DNA of 64,000 nt from Calvatia gigantea (taxonomy: Eukaryota; Basidiomycota; Agaricomycetes; Agaricales; Lycoperdaceae): positions 1 through 64,000 of the forward strand of contig JACAAK010000007.1 in NCBI GenBank assembly GCA_025093985.1, given 5' to 3'. Shown here piece after piece: positions 47,587 through 58,300 of the stretch. The position numbers were made by a program, and so were the translations under genes. The notes under the pieces are model-generated. The model made no database searches. It was not told the DNA's origin and worked only from the letters and a program-made list of their open reading frames with translations. The stretch's first letter is position 1; every line of letters starts with the position of its first letter.

Positions 47587-48475
47587 TCCTACATGAGATA
47601 TTCGTAATATTCTGGGAGTGATTAAAATCGATTTGTTACAAGTGTTGAGCTACTCTCGTTGGTATTAAGTTAAAGAACGGTGACGAAAGTAAGGCGTTCT
47701 GGCAATCCTCGCGCACAAAAAAAACGAAGTTTAAATCACTTTAAGCGTGGTACACTTTGACTCTGTCTCGGGCATGAAAAGTCGCAACCACTATTGCTAA
47801 TCTCGGATTGTCCCTGGCTGTTGACTTTGTATGATGGCGGCAGGTGAGACTACGATAGGTTGAAGGCTGAAATTTGAAATATGGAACGAAGCTAAGGTTT
47901 AAAAGTGCACTGCTACTCTGTGACCGCGTCACGTCCGTACTCAATTCAGATGGTTGCTTGAGGACGAAAATCGCACAACTATCTGCTAAGTACCCACATA
48001 ACACGAGGAGTTGCGGATTGAGTCAAGTATCCTCTGATTGCCATAGTTGGTCGTGTCTGAAGAAAGTTTAGGAGGGTGCTACCACAGGGACAAAGGGCGA
48101 GTAAGAAATCGGTGACACCAAAATGACAGTAGGTTCGGTCCCACCTCAGAGATCGTTTGCTACATATGATCGAGGAAGTTAGCAGTGTAAATAGGCACAG
48201 ACTCAGAACTGAGAATGACAATGACTGCATTCGCCTCGGAGTCCGCTAGCAAAACATAACGTAAGGAATCAAGACGGGAACCGAGTTCTCGGCATGGTGT
48301 GATCAAACTGGGTTTCAATAGAATGAGTTAAATTCACTTCTAAAGTGTACCAATGGTTCCGCAAGAGTCTGAGATTCCTCCCCTAGGGGGTCAAGGGGTG
48401 ACGTTTCTTCATTGTTTTCCTTAATGAGGTGGGCAATACTCTGTCGAATGTGGCGTCGCAGCTGTATTGGGGGCT
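47587..48475. other. No gene recognised
   Basis: About 0.9 kb with only short frames on both strands. No repeat or RNA signal seen. Confidence 0.5.
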
Positions 48476-49330
48476 TTACCGAGCGGACTCAAGGTGAAAT
48501 TGTGGACGCACATGATCTAATAACCAACATATAAATTCATGGGAAGGTGCCGGAGGAATCCTGTATTGGACGAGATGTAGGACCGGAAAGGGGAAACCAA
48601 TGGCCTGCTCTTTTAATTCTGGTACATGTTTTCCAGACATGGGTGACGGCAAATGTAATTGTCTGGTCTGTTGTGGCGAAGGCAGGCCCGCCGTCTCGCA
48701 CTCGGAACCCAAACCAAGCTTTTCGCGTAACGAACTATGCCCCTGCCAAGGACAGAAAGCAAGCAATAGCGAATGATGAGTGGATAGTGTCTTGGTTTGG
48801 TGTAAATTAGGCGGAACGAGTAGTTGGGGAAGGAGGTATGGAAGAAGCGCAAGGGTGCCCGGAATGCCACCTCCTGCTCAGGCACATCAATTACGGAATG
48901 TGTTATGTGAAGCCCGTCTTTGAATGCGGACCCACGAAAACCGAGGAGATTAGCGAGATGAGCAGCAGGTAAACCGGGATAAAAAGTGCAAACACCAAGA
49001 ATTAGCAGCGTTTGGTGTAATGAGAGGGGTTGAACGCGCGAGATAACACGTCGATACAACGCGTCAAGGGGTTCAAAGGATTCCCGAAACGGGTCAAAAA
49101 AAGCGATGATGTCTTGGGGACTAGAGTCGGGATCCGTATACCGGCCGTCACCAATGAATTTGAGAATCGTGGGCGCAGAGGCGAAGTGGCCCGAAGCCTC
49201 GTAGAATTTTGGCCAGGTCCTCCTCTGCTGGCCATTCCCCCTGCCACGTCGTAGTCTTTCCTGATCTTGTTGAAACCGTCCCTGATGACGATCTCAACGT
49301 CTTCAGCGGGTGTTAGGAGCTATCCCCTCC
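48476..49330 (-). pseudogene. NACHT/STAND (NLR-like) gene fragment, C-terminal of the NTPase
   Basis: Reading right to left, the conserved region after a fungal NACHT domain is recognisable in shifting frames: EDVEIVIRDGFNKIRKDYDV, then EWPAEEDLAKIL, then ASGHFASAPTILKFIGDGRY, PLDALYRRVISRVQP and LLILGVCTFYPGLPAAHLAN, then GLHITHSVIDVPEQEV and APLRFFHTSFPNY. At least two frameshifts separate these blocks and no P-loop lies upstream, so this is a decayed remnant or a copy full of indels. Confidence 0.65.
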
Positions 49331-49691
49331 AGCAGTGGATCAGAAGTATTTGTTGCAATACAGTGAATCTTTTTATGAATTGACTGCCCGCCCTTGTACC
49401 CCTCTCAACTTTTTAACTATGGTACATTCTCCGTAGTCTATAGCGACGTCGTTCGCTAGTGTGCTCCAGTGTGCACCGCAACGATGTAAAATGAATGATT
49501 CACCAGTAAAACGAACCCCCGTACCATTACTACTTCGCGTCGACCTAGCTTCTTAGTTTATGTAGGAAAATGAATCAGCACACAATCTTGCGATTGAACC
49601 CTAACAGTAAAACCACTTGAAACGTTCGGACAAAAATGCACTCCACGGTGCATTGGATTACAACCGGAATTCTAGATGGCTACACTGTTTA
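49331..49691. other. No gene recognised
   Basis: Spacer of 360 bp between the NLR fragment and the hydrophobin-like exons. Nothing seen. Confidence 0.5.
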
Positions 49692-50016
49692 TTAGACATC
49701 GACAATGGTACACCCAACGACCACAACCCCATCTAGGAAGATATGTTAGTATGTTATTCAGACGAAAATGGAGTCTGGGATTACTATAGTTGTTGTTGTT
49801 GCAGCAAACGGTATATCCTTCACTGTTGAGGAGATAAGTCTCATGTTCTACGAGATTGACCGTTCAGAATTACCAGGTACTCGCGCCAGAACCGATGACG
49901 GTAACCGGACTGCAGGTGGCACCGGCGAGAACGGTCGGGTCACTGATTCTCATACCAGAAAGTTCTTTGGGTGTGCCTACCTAGCAGCCCTCTCACCCCA
50001 ACGTATTGTGCCATAG
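49692..50016 (-). CDS. Class I hydrophobin, 3' half clear and 5' half unresolved
   Basis: Last exon NGVVVVGCTIVDV (stop at 49692), middle exon CEGYTVCCNNNNY and part of the first exon RISDPTVLAGATCSPVTVIG join through short introns, giving the C-x12-C-x5-CC-x12-C end of a class I hydrophobin. Upstream, the expected first cysteine, CC pair and signal peptide were not found in a consistent frame (a TAG interrupts near 49980), so the gene is either broken or split by an intron I could not place. It is related to the hydrophobin at 53472-53880. Confidence 0.6.
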
Positions 50017-50500
50017 ACTGAGGTATCAGCCCACCCCTTCTCAGCGGAAGTTCGTGGATGTGCGTGAATAAGGCACAGTAACGCAATATTCGGGGTGAGT
50101 TGTTCATTAGAGACCCCTCCCTGAGGTGTGATCCCTCTCCCCACCCCTAAACACTCCGTATTCATTTTCACTTGCATTACACGATAATAACCGGACAACC
50201 GGACAACATCTCGATCACACAAGCCTCCCTCATCACGATTGAGCACGAGAAAATGAATACTACACCTCTTTTGTGGGTCTTGAGTGTGGAGCAGCTGTGG
50301 TCACCTGACACAGTCCCGCTGTATTCAATTCGATAAAAAAGTTTCTGATAAGTATTGGGACAAATAATGCGCTTTCTCAAGCATACATAGCCGAAATATG
50401 GGTTAATCGACAACAGCTGGTGTTTTCCCTATCTTCCCCTCCATATTGTTGTTGTGACGAGGTATCCCGTAGTAGTAATGTAATCATAGAAAATTTTAAT

Positions 50501-50572
50501 TGACCAGATGGGGGATCGAACCCCAGACCTTCCGGACATATACCAGATGCTCTACCATTGAGCTATCAGGTC
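50501..50572 (-). tRNA. tRNA-like gene, anticodon position UAU, probably degenerate
   Basis: 72 nt cloverleaf on the minus strand. Acceptor GACCTGA/TCTGGTC has one T-T mismatch. The D stem is GCTC/GAGC with an AATGGTA loop, the anticodon stem TCTGG/CCGGA, and the T arm TGGGG-TTCGATC-CCCCA. The seven-base anticodon loop reads TATATGT, placing UAU at 34-36 but with A instead of the universal U at position 33. It may be a tRNA pseudogene or an organelle-derived copy rather than an active gene. Confidence 0.6.
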
Positions 50573-50609
50573 GTACTGGTTCCCAGTGGTTGCCCACCCA
50601 TACACTGAC

Positions 50610-50876
50610 GTAAGGCACGTAATGCCTTGTGAGCCTGTGCGTTCGTAGGTGGGGGATGACCGGATTCACTATCCACAACAATTGTATACATGCTCATCAA
50701 ACCCGGGTTAAATAGACACTCCACTATGAGTTCATGCTATTTGGTTATCTAAATCTTACTACAACTCAGGACACATACAACACATAACGAGACTTGACAC
50801 ATCACCAGCAGTCACTGGCTCATTCAAACGTCGACAACGACACATCCAATGACAATGATTCCGTCTACAAATCTGT
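50610..50876. repeat. Direct duplication flanking an inserted block, left copy
   Basis: Matches 53259-53524 over 266-267 bp with one T gained or lost, from GTAAGGCACGTAATGCC to CTACAAATCTGT. It contains the last exon of the hydrophobin at 53472 (minus strand). Between the two copies lies a 2.4 kb copy of the 29.9-32.3 kb region. Confidence 0.9.
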
Positions 50877-51154
50877 GGATGGCATTATGGGACGAATACT
50901 CTATTCTGGTGATTTCAATCCCCAGTTCGACACGAGTAATGCCCAGAAACCACCTCACCAAAACTTTACCGTGACCCTACCATCTAATTTGCCCAAGGGC
51001 CCCGCACAAATAGGTGTTGCTCATTTCTCTCTGATCGGTGTGAGTACCATAGCGCCTCCACAACTGCGCTGCGCATCTTAATGACTTACGTCATTGACAG
51101 GCCGGACTCGCGCCATTTTTGGAAACGAAGAACATCTCCGTCATTATCCAGTAG
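50877..51154 (+). pseudogene. 3' part of the small secreted protein gene (copy of 29958-30235)
   Basis: Starts at GGATGGCATTATGGG inside the second exon and includes the last intron and last exon unchanged. No signal peptide or promoter. Confidence 0.88.
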
Positions 51155-51716
51155 ACCGCAGATATCTCCATGTAGTTGGCTGAACGGACAATAATAACCT
51201 CACTTCGAATGTGGATCAGATTAAAATGACTCCCCCATTCCCACGCGAAGGCATTAATGTCACGAGCCATTCCACTATTTTGGTCATTTGTTTCCCATTT
51301 TCCACCGGCAATGCACATGTTCCTTTGCTCCCCCGGATCGGCTGCTCAAGGCTCCCAGTTTGCTTCCCATGCATATTTCAAGTGAACCTCCAATTCAGAC
51401 AACAGAGATGAAGTTGGCCATTTGAATTTCACCTCATTAATGTTAACATATAATACCGCGCCCGAGGACTGTCGAACGACGTACCTTCGATTCTCGTGTC
51501 AGTTGGCGGCCCGTGCGCCTGCAAGAAGCTTGAGAGCTTGCGTCCTGCAACTTCTTTTCATACCTCATGACCACCCCTGCTGCACTTTTTCTCCGTTATA
51601 GTACACAAACCCGCCTAGATGGCCGCAGCAACGCCGACTGCTGCAATATCCCTAGTACATAAGGTCGCAAGACGAACGATTCTGTACTCTCTTGTGAACT
51701 CAAACTCCAAGGCCCA

Positions 51717-53257
51717 ATGCCTAACATGAAGCGGCTCCTTCCATGCATTCTTTGCGCCTCTTACTTGTCGCAGTGTTTGGCAGTTAGCATTGAGAAACGA
51801 CAGTCGACGTCAGACCACAGTGGTCAATATGTCCTCCCTGTGGGCTCTCGTACGTCCTTGGACTTTGGGCATTTTCGCTGTTACTGATGCGACTCAAATT
51901 CACCAGCAAATTTCTACAACGGACAATCGACAGCATCTGTGACCTTTGATCAGCACTCGGTTCTTCTCAATGGAAAGGTGAACCCTCGACACTAACCCTC
52001 GTACTTCCTTGGGCTCAACCAATTGTAGCGCATCATGTTTTTCTCTGGAGAATTTCACCCGTTTCGGCTTCCGGCACCTGAACTCTGGAAGGACGTTCTT
52101 CAGAAGTAAGTGCTAATCTGATAGTATATACCACGGATGGTGGACTTACGGGAAATAACGCAGATTCAAGGTGAGCGGACTTTCGAAAGCTCGGTGCCCA
52201 CCTTGGAAACTATCAATGCTTTAGGCCGCAGGGTTCAACGGGGTTTCAGTATACTGTAGGTTCTACCCCATGCGCCAACTTTGACTTTTATAACGCCATC
52301 GTATAGGGCACTGGGGGTTGACCGCTCCAAACTCAAAAGAAGTCAGATTCACTCAACATAATGACCTCAAGCATTTCTATGAGACCGCAAAGGAAGTTGG
52401 CATCTTAGTCATCGTGCGACCTGGGTAGGTTCCTGATTGGGTATGTGTTCGGGACGGTTACTTACTCTTAGCTTAGTCCTTACGTGAATGCCGAGACTGC
52501 TGGAGGTAACCGTCCACGTAGGCGAAATTTATTGTAAACTCATTGTAATTGCCTGGTGAGGTGGCATTCCTGGTTGGGTAACGAATATCGCTGGGCTTGC
52601 GAGGACAAATGCGACAGATTACAAGGAGGCATGGCTACCTTAGTGCGTTGACTTGTTCGTCTCAGCATATGCAATAGCTCACATGCCTTTCCAGTATCGA
52701 AGGTTTCGCAAGGGAAACTACTCCTTACCAAGTACTTTTTCAATAATTCACCGAGTCCTATCTCTCACCCTTGCCGAACCAGTATCCGGATGGCCCGGTC
52801 ATAGGCAGGTGACACCTCAAGGCAGACGCCCTTCTCGAAGTCCTGACGTATATTTAGCGATTCAGAGCGAGAATGAATACGCGACTTCGGCTGCAGAGCA
52901 CATCCCAGGCCTTAACGAGCACATGCAAGACATTATCGATACGCTGCGGAATAACGGGATCACGAAAGTGCCCACGATCCACAATGACAAGAATCCGAGT
53001 GGACAATATGCACTGAAGGGCCTTGGGAAGGTCGACCTGTGCGTGTTTATATCCCTTTCCTATTTGGCCTATTGAACATGTTTTGGCAGGTACGGATGGG
53101 ACGGGTATGTCTACGCGCTTCGTTGAGAAGGGTTGGCTGACAACCTGCGAAGATACCCTCTTGGTTTCGATTGTGACAAACCAAGCCAATGGAACGAGCT
53201 TTCAACACGTGAGTTTAGTGGTATCGCGCGAGCAAGCGAGTTAAGCAATTCGTTCTC
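51717..53257 (+). pseudogene. 5' part of the GH35 beta-galactosidase gene
   Basis: Copy of 30800-32340, from the start codon to the intron after LGFDCDKPSQWNELST, where it stops at the junction GTTCTC/AGTAAGG. It contains the acid/base glutamate but not the EWQGG nucleophile. Divergence from the source is low and made up of scattered substitutions and one-base losses. Confidence 0.88.
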
Positions 53258-53258
53258 A

Positions 53259-53524
53259 GTAAGGCACGTAATGCCTTGTGAGCCTGTGCGTTCGTAGGTG
53301 GGGGATGACCGGATTCACTATCCACAACAATGTATACATGCTCATCAAACCCGGGTTAAATAGACACTCCACTATGAGTTCATGCTATTTGGTTATCTAA
53401 ATCTTACTACAACTCAGGACACATACAACACATAACGAGACTTGACACATCACCAGCAGTCACTGGCTCATTCAAACGTCGACAACGACACATCCAATGA
53501 CAATGATTCCGTCTACAAATCTGT
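53259..53524. repeat. Direct duplication flanking an inserted block, right copy
   Basis: Right-hand partner of 50610-50876. This copy retains contact with the rest of the hydrophobin gene, so it is probably the original and the left one the duplicate. Confidence 0.9.
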
Positions 53525-53880
53525 ATCGGTATCTTTTTAAACCAGAGGTGACACCTGAACTTACTGTAATCATTATTGCTGCAACATACGCTTTGGCCCT
53601 GGCTACAGACCCAGTCAGTTTTCGTAGCTTACATGACTGGTTACCCTACTTACCAAGTAGTAGTACCGGCGCCTCCTACGTTGATGGGAGAGCAGACAGT
53701 CCCAACGAGGATATTCGGGTCATCGATTACAACGTTATGGGAAGCAAGGATAGGAGCAACAACACTGCTTCCAGCTCTGTCGACAGTTTGGCAGCACTGG
53801 GTTGGTCCGAAACTGCAGTTGCCGGCAACGACAGTGCTGACGATGGTGCTGAGAACAAGAGCAAAGTGCTTGAATTGCAT
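53472..53880 (-). CDS. Class I hydrophobin
   Basis: Three exons, 53880-53654, 53602-53565 and 53512-53472, with introns of 51 and 52 nt; the first has a CTGAC branch point. About 102 residues with signal peptide MQFKHFALVLSTIVSTVVAG. Cysteine pattern C-x6-CC-x32-C-x12-C-x5-CC-x12-C, ending GIIVIGCVVVDV. All eight cysteines are present and the spacing is class I. It is a different paralogue from the 12 kb gene. The last exon lies wholly inside the direct duplication, so it exists twice in the window. Confidence 0.88.
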
Positions 53881-55375
53881 GAAGAACGGCGGTATTGAGC
53901 TCTGAGGCCCGGTTTGACTGGTGGTCTTGGAGTGAGTTGTTCACATTACCTGGGACATTATATGTTTTCCTCAGGTCAAAGCACCTGCGCATGTCCCACC
54001 TTAAGAGCATTTTGTGGAGCATCAATACCAGGAATAAAGTTCAATTGCGAAGCATGTTTTCCATCATGGCTGCTCGGTCCCTCTGGTTTACGATATCAAG
54101 CTGTCAACTATACAAAAAGTATACCAGGGCCCTGACGGTTTCATTTTCTCTTCCTTGACAGATATCGTCATGACGGTTGGCGTAAAGTCCGTCATTTCCA
54201 CGGAATGGACTCCCAGACTCAATATCGATTACCCAATGTTGGAGAGAGCGACACAATGTGCTGTGGACTGGCTCAAGGGGCCTTTTGAAGAACACGACTA
54301 TAACTCATCTCTCTTCTTTTCTCGAGTTCCTAAAACTTGACTGGATCCACCTTGTTGACGGATACGTTCTCTATCCCGTATAGGTTAAACCACCCTACAG
54401 ACCCGAAGCCATATTTGTTGTCATTAACTATCTCTTTTTACCGTACAGCCTTCAGGTGACGTTTTAACAGGGTCTCCCTTTGAGAGCTTCCAATAACGAT
54501 ACAGGGGAATCTCTCTATTATAACACGGATATAAAATTACCCACAGGGCCCATGAGCGCAGAAAAAGAAGGACGAACTGAACGAACTTCTCCAAAAGGCA
54601 CGCAACTTCTTAGCGCAGTTAACACCTTATATTCATATATGATAAAGTATTACGAGGGAGAGTGTATATGGCTGTGTTCTTAGCTAGGTGTCCTTTAATC
54701 TCCACACTTAACCCGCTTGTTCGTCCTTCAAAAAATTCATTTGGGCGGTTGACAAACGTTCTCAAACCAGGAAATGCCTTCTCCCGTAAACCACCTACAA
54801 TTTCACACAGGACAGCGTGTTTGTAGTGGCGCAGAATCATAAGGATGGCGCTAATATGGTGCCAAGTTGAACGCAACACATAGGTGCCGAATCTTGTGCT
54901 ACAAGACGTTGACACGACCTGTGGTTATACCCGGAAATACCTCAACAGGCCTCTCAGGCCTTGCAACCGGTTTCACAAGGCTGTTTCGTTGCCAAAATTA
55001 TCCTGTGGCTGAGCAGTCAGTTCTTGGTTTTTACAGTGGCTGAGAACAAGAAAGCCTTGACATGTACGAGGAAAGGGAATATAACTGCTGCCCATGTATT
55101 AAAGGGTATCAATATCTGCGATCGTATACATTATCACAGTTTCAGGAACGACAAGGATGGCGATAGCCTTGGCGTTGAAACCGGCTAGTACGTACCGGGG
55201 CGACTTTTCAAGCTCGCCCACCTCATGTACAGACTTCAGGGCCTTGGAGAATCTGCGTTGGTATCTCCTGACACAAATTACAAGAGCTGACGTACAAGTG
55301 GTTCTGAAACCGATTTACATTTCCCGAGGAACTGCTGGTCGATATCAAAGAGACGATTTGTACGGACAAGGCCGG
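53881..55375. other. No confident gene; some coding-like pieces
   Basis: A plus-strand stretch at 53900-54130 reads, after a GTGAGT...CTCAG splice, a cysteine-rich sequence (STCACPTLRAFCGASIPGI) that I do not recognise. It may continue at 54155-54340. A minus frame at 54619-54915 is also coding-like without a known domain. None can be assigned. Confidence 0.3.
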
Positions 55376-58300
55376 TTAGTTCTGCCACCTTTTCTCCCTA
55401 AACAGGTGCGTTAGTAAACGAAGGAGGGTACGGCACATGACCTGACTCACCAGGATATAGAGCCATTGGATGAAACGAAGAAATGGTTGAACAGGTATTA
55501 CATCAGCGAACGGCTGGAGTTGTCTGAAGTCGAAGCTAGCCACCGCCTTGAGAAGCTCTGACCCATGAGGATCTTGTATTTCCGTGCAAAGTATCCATGC
55601 ATGAGTGGCAGCAAAGCTCAGGATGTCATATGATACCGACAGAGGGGACTCAGGTGGAATTATGCCGTCCTCATCCTGGTGAAGATCCGAAGGGAGCCAT
55701 GATAGGGTATGAGGATAAGTAATGGTGGTAAAATTGAGAACGCGGAAGCATGCTTCTGCTAACTGAGACCGACATACATCAGGACGTTGGAAAAATTGTT
55801 TCGAACGAGGGGCGCGGGCTAGAAAGTCGGGAAATGACGCATGGACGAATTGCAGCGGTTCTCGGTATGCAGAAGCAGGATCTGGCACTGAAAGGAACGC
55901 GTGTAGGAGCCGAAGTGCTGTGTAAAACTGCTCTTGTGTAATCCCAAGCAAGTTGGCAAAATATAACGCGGGGGTTGGCGGGCAAACCGCACACGCGCCC
56001 AGGAGCCGAAGCGTTGTCGGTAGGTCATCGCTCTCCACCCTCTCTAGCACTCCCGAGTACAACTCATCAACAGGTGCTAAGAAGTTGTCACTATCGCGAA
56101 CAGGTACGGAGCCGTCGATGATATTGACAACAATTCTCAACTGGGAGGCTGGGTCGCCAACCGCTGGATCCCCAATGAACCTGACCATTGATGAAGCCAC
56201 GACGAAGAGTCCGGATGCTCCGCCAACGAGCTTGTCCAATTCGTCCTTTGTTACCGACCAAGTTCTGTCCGGATTACGGCCACCGCAATATCTTCTCGCA
56301 ATACGTTCAAGCTCCTCTGCAAGATACCTTTCAACGTCCTTCCGGATGCCCGGCTCCTCGGGTGAAAGAGGTAGTTGCCAAAAAATTCTGCTAAGATCGC
56401 CGTCTCGAGAGAGCTCTTTGAGATGGTCTTCCGAACGACTACAGATCATCCACAAGAACGGGGGAGGATCAGGCCCCTTCATAACGTCCGCAATGAGTCT
56501 AATGATCTCCTGTTGCTCAGTGGCTCCCTGACATTCGTCTAATCCATCAACTACAATGACCAACTTGTCCGGGGACTCCCCCCCCAGTGCCATAAAGGGT
56601 TCTGTGAGGAGCTTCTTAAACTGCATTCGCCTATCTGAGGTCGTCAATATCCCAGGGTCCTCGTCCATCACACTGATGACCCGGTCCTTATATGGGGAAT
56701 GTCGCAGTGCGAGTTGATAGGCGATCGAGGTGATGAAGAGCGACGGGTCATCGACTTTCCTTCTCCTAGAAAAGAAAATGGAAGCGCCGAGACAGCCATA
56801 CCACTCCGCAAATTCACCCGTAGTCTGTGCAATTGCGGATTTACCCACACCTGCTGGTCCAGATAACCAAAGCATACTACGCCCCGGATTCCATTGGTCT
56901 ATCATCCAAATAGTGACATTCGTTATGAGATCTGCTTGAGTTCCCGGGTGGCATCGGGGATAGGGTAAGCGTGCTATAGATTTCAGTCCGGCACCGGCGA
57001 GAGAACGTTGGCGGAGTAAACCGAGTTCTGGTTTATCTACAACGCAATAAGTCACTCCGCTAAGGAATACATTCTCAGAGGGGTCAGCACCGATAGAATC
57101 AATTTGAGCAGGAAAAGAGGCATTGCCTTGCCCGCTCTCCACAACTAAGCGATTTGATCCATAGAAGAGCCCATCTAGCGCTGATAATCGAAATCAACAT
57201 GAATGAAGTACAATGGCAAAGATTCTCCATAAAACTTACGCGACCAATCCGGGCTGGCGCTTGGAGTTCGGTCCACGACTAAACCATCCGATCCATAGAC
57301 GAGACCACCTAGCCCTGATGACCCGGCATGAAAATTAATAAAAGTCTGCTGCGACGAGCTGTGTAGAGCTCACCCGACCAGTCTGGGCTGGGTTCTGGAC
57401 TTCCTTCCACGGATAATTGACCCGATCCGTACGTGAGTTGGAGTTTTCCTGGTAATTGATATACATAGAAATTAGTGGTCGGTTATTACAACAATGTTTC
57501 AGAAGTCTTACGCGGCCAAGCAGGACTCAAGCGAGACAAACTAATACGAAACTCGTCACCCTCGATCGTACAACACAAATCCTGGATAATGGGATTTATC
57601 AAAACGAATCTTTCCGTTCCGTAGAAGGGAGCCCCTGCCATTCGCCCTACGTTAGGGCGCGCATTGAGAAGCTTGGAAAGCCTTACAAAGCAAGGTATTT
57701 AGAGGAGTTTGGTCGGGGAACGTTGTCTGGGGTTTGGCAACGCCGGTATCCCCGCTATAGATGCATATCCTCTGTATCAAGGGATACTCCAAAACGAATT
57801 GCGATGAACCGTAAAAAGGGGCGTCTGTGACGTAGTAGGATATGTCAGAGGTCGATGTTTGAACTTGCAAGAGTGATAGATTTTACGAAGTGGTGGTTCA
57901 AGGGGAGCGTCTTTGGGACAGAAACGGCGGTCTGATTGAGTGACAGTCTGACTGCTGTTCGTAGTGGACACAAAACGCGGCCTGTTCATGACCACACCAC
58001 GGCTCCCTTGGAATGCTATCAAAATATACAGGAGTCAGGAGGCTGGCTCCCAGATCGATAAAACTTACTCGATCCGTGGCTCCCAGCCTGCTCATTTCTT
58101 TCATATTGATCGTCACCGCCGTTGGTGACATAATGGATATGTTGTATAATGGGCCTGGTCAAAACGAATCTTTCTGCTCCTCGAAGACTGAATTTCCCGC
58201 GCGGCTCGGATATACCGCTTGCATTTGACTTGCCCTCGACAACGCGAACCCACCGATCCTGGTCTACGTCAAGGTTGGAGTTTGGAAGGTAAGATTCTTA

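Noticed and set aside
50610..53524. LTR retrotransposon with captured host gene
   Set aside because: The 267 bp flanks lack TG...CA ends, primer-binding site and polypurine tract, and contain part of a hydrophobin gene, so they are target duplications rather than LTRs.
55953..56531. 192-codon plus-strand frame inside the NACHT exon
   Set aside because: Antisense shadow of a conserved NTPase domain; no recognisable family.
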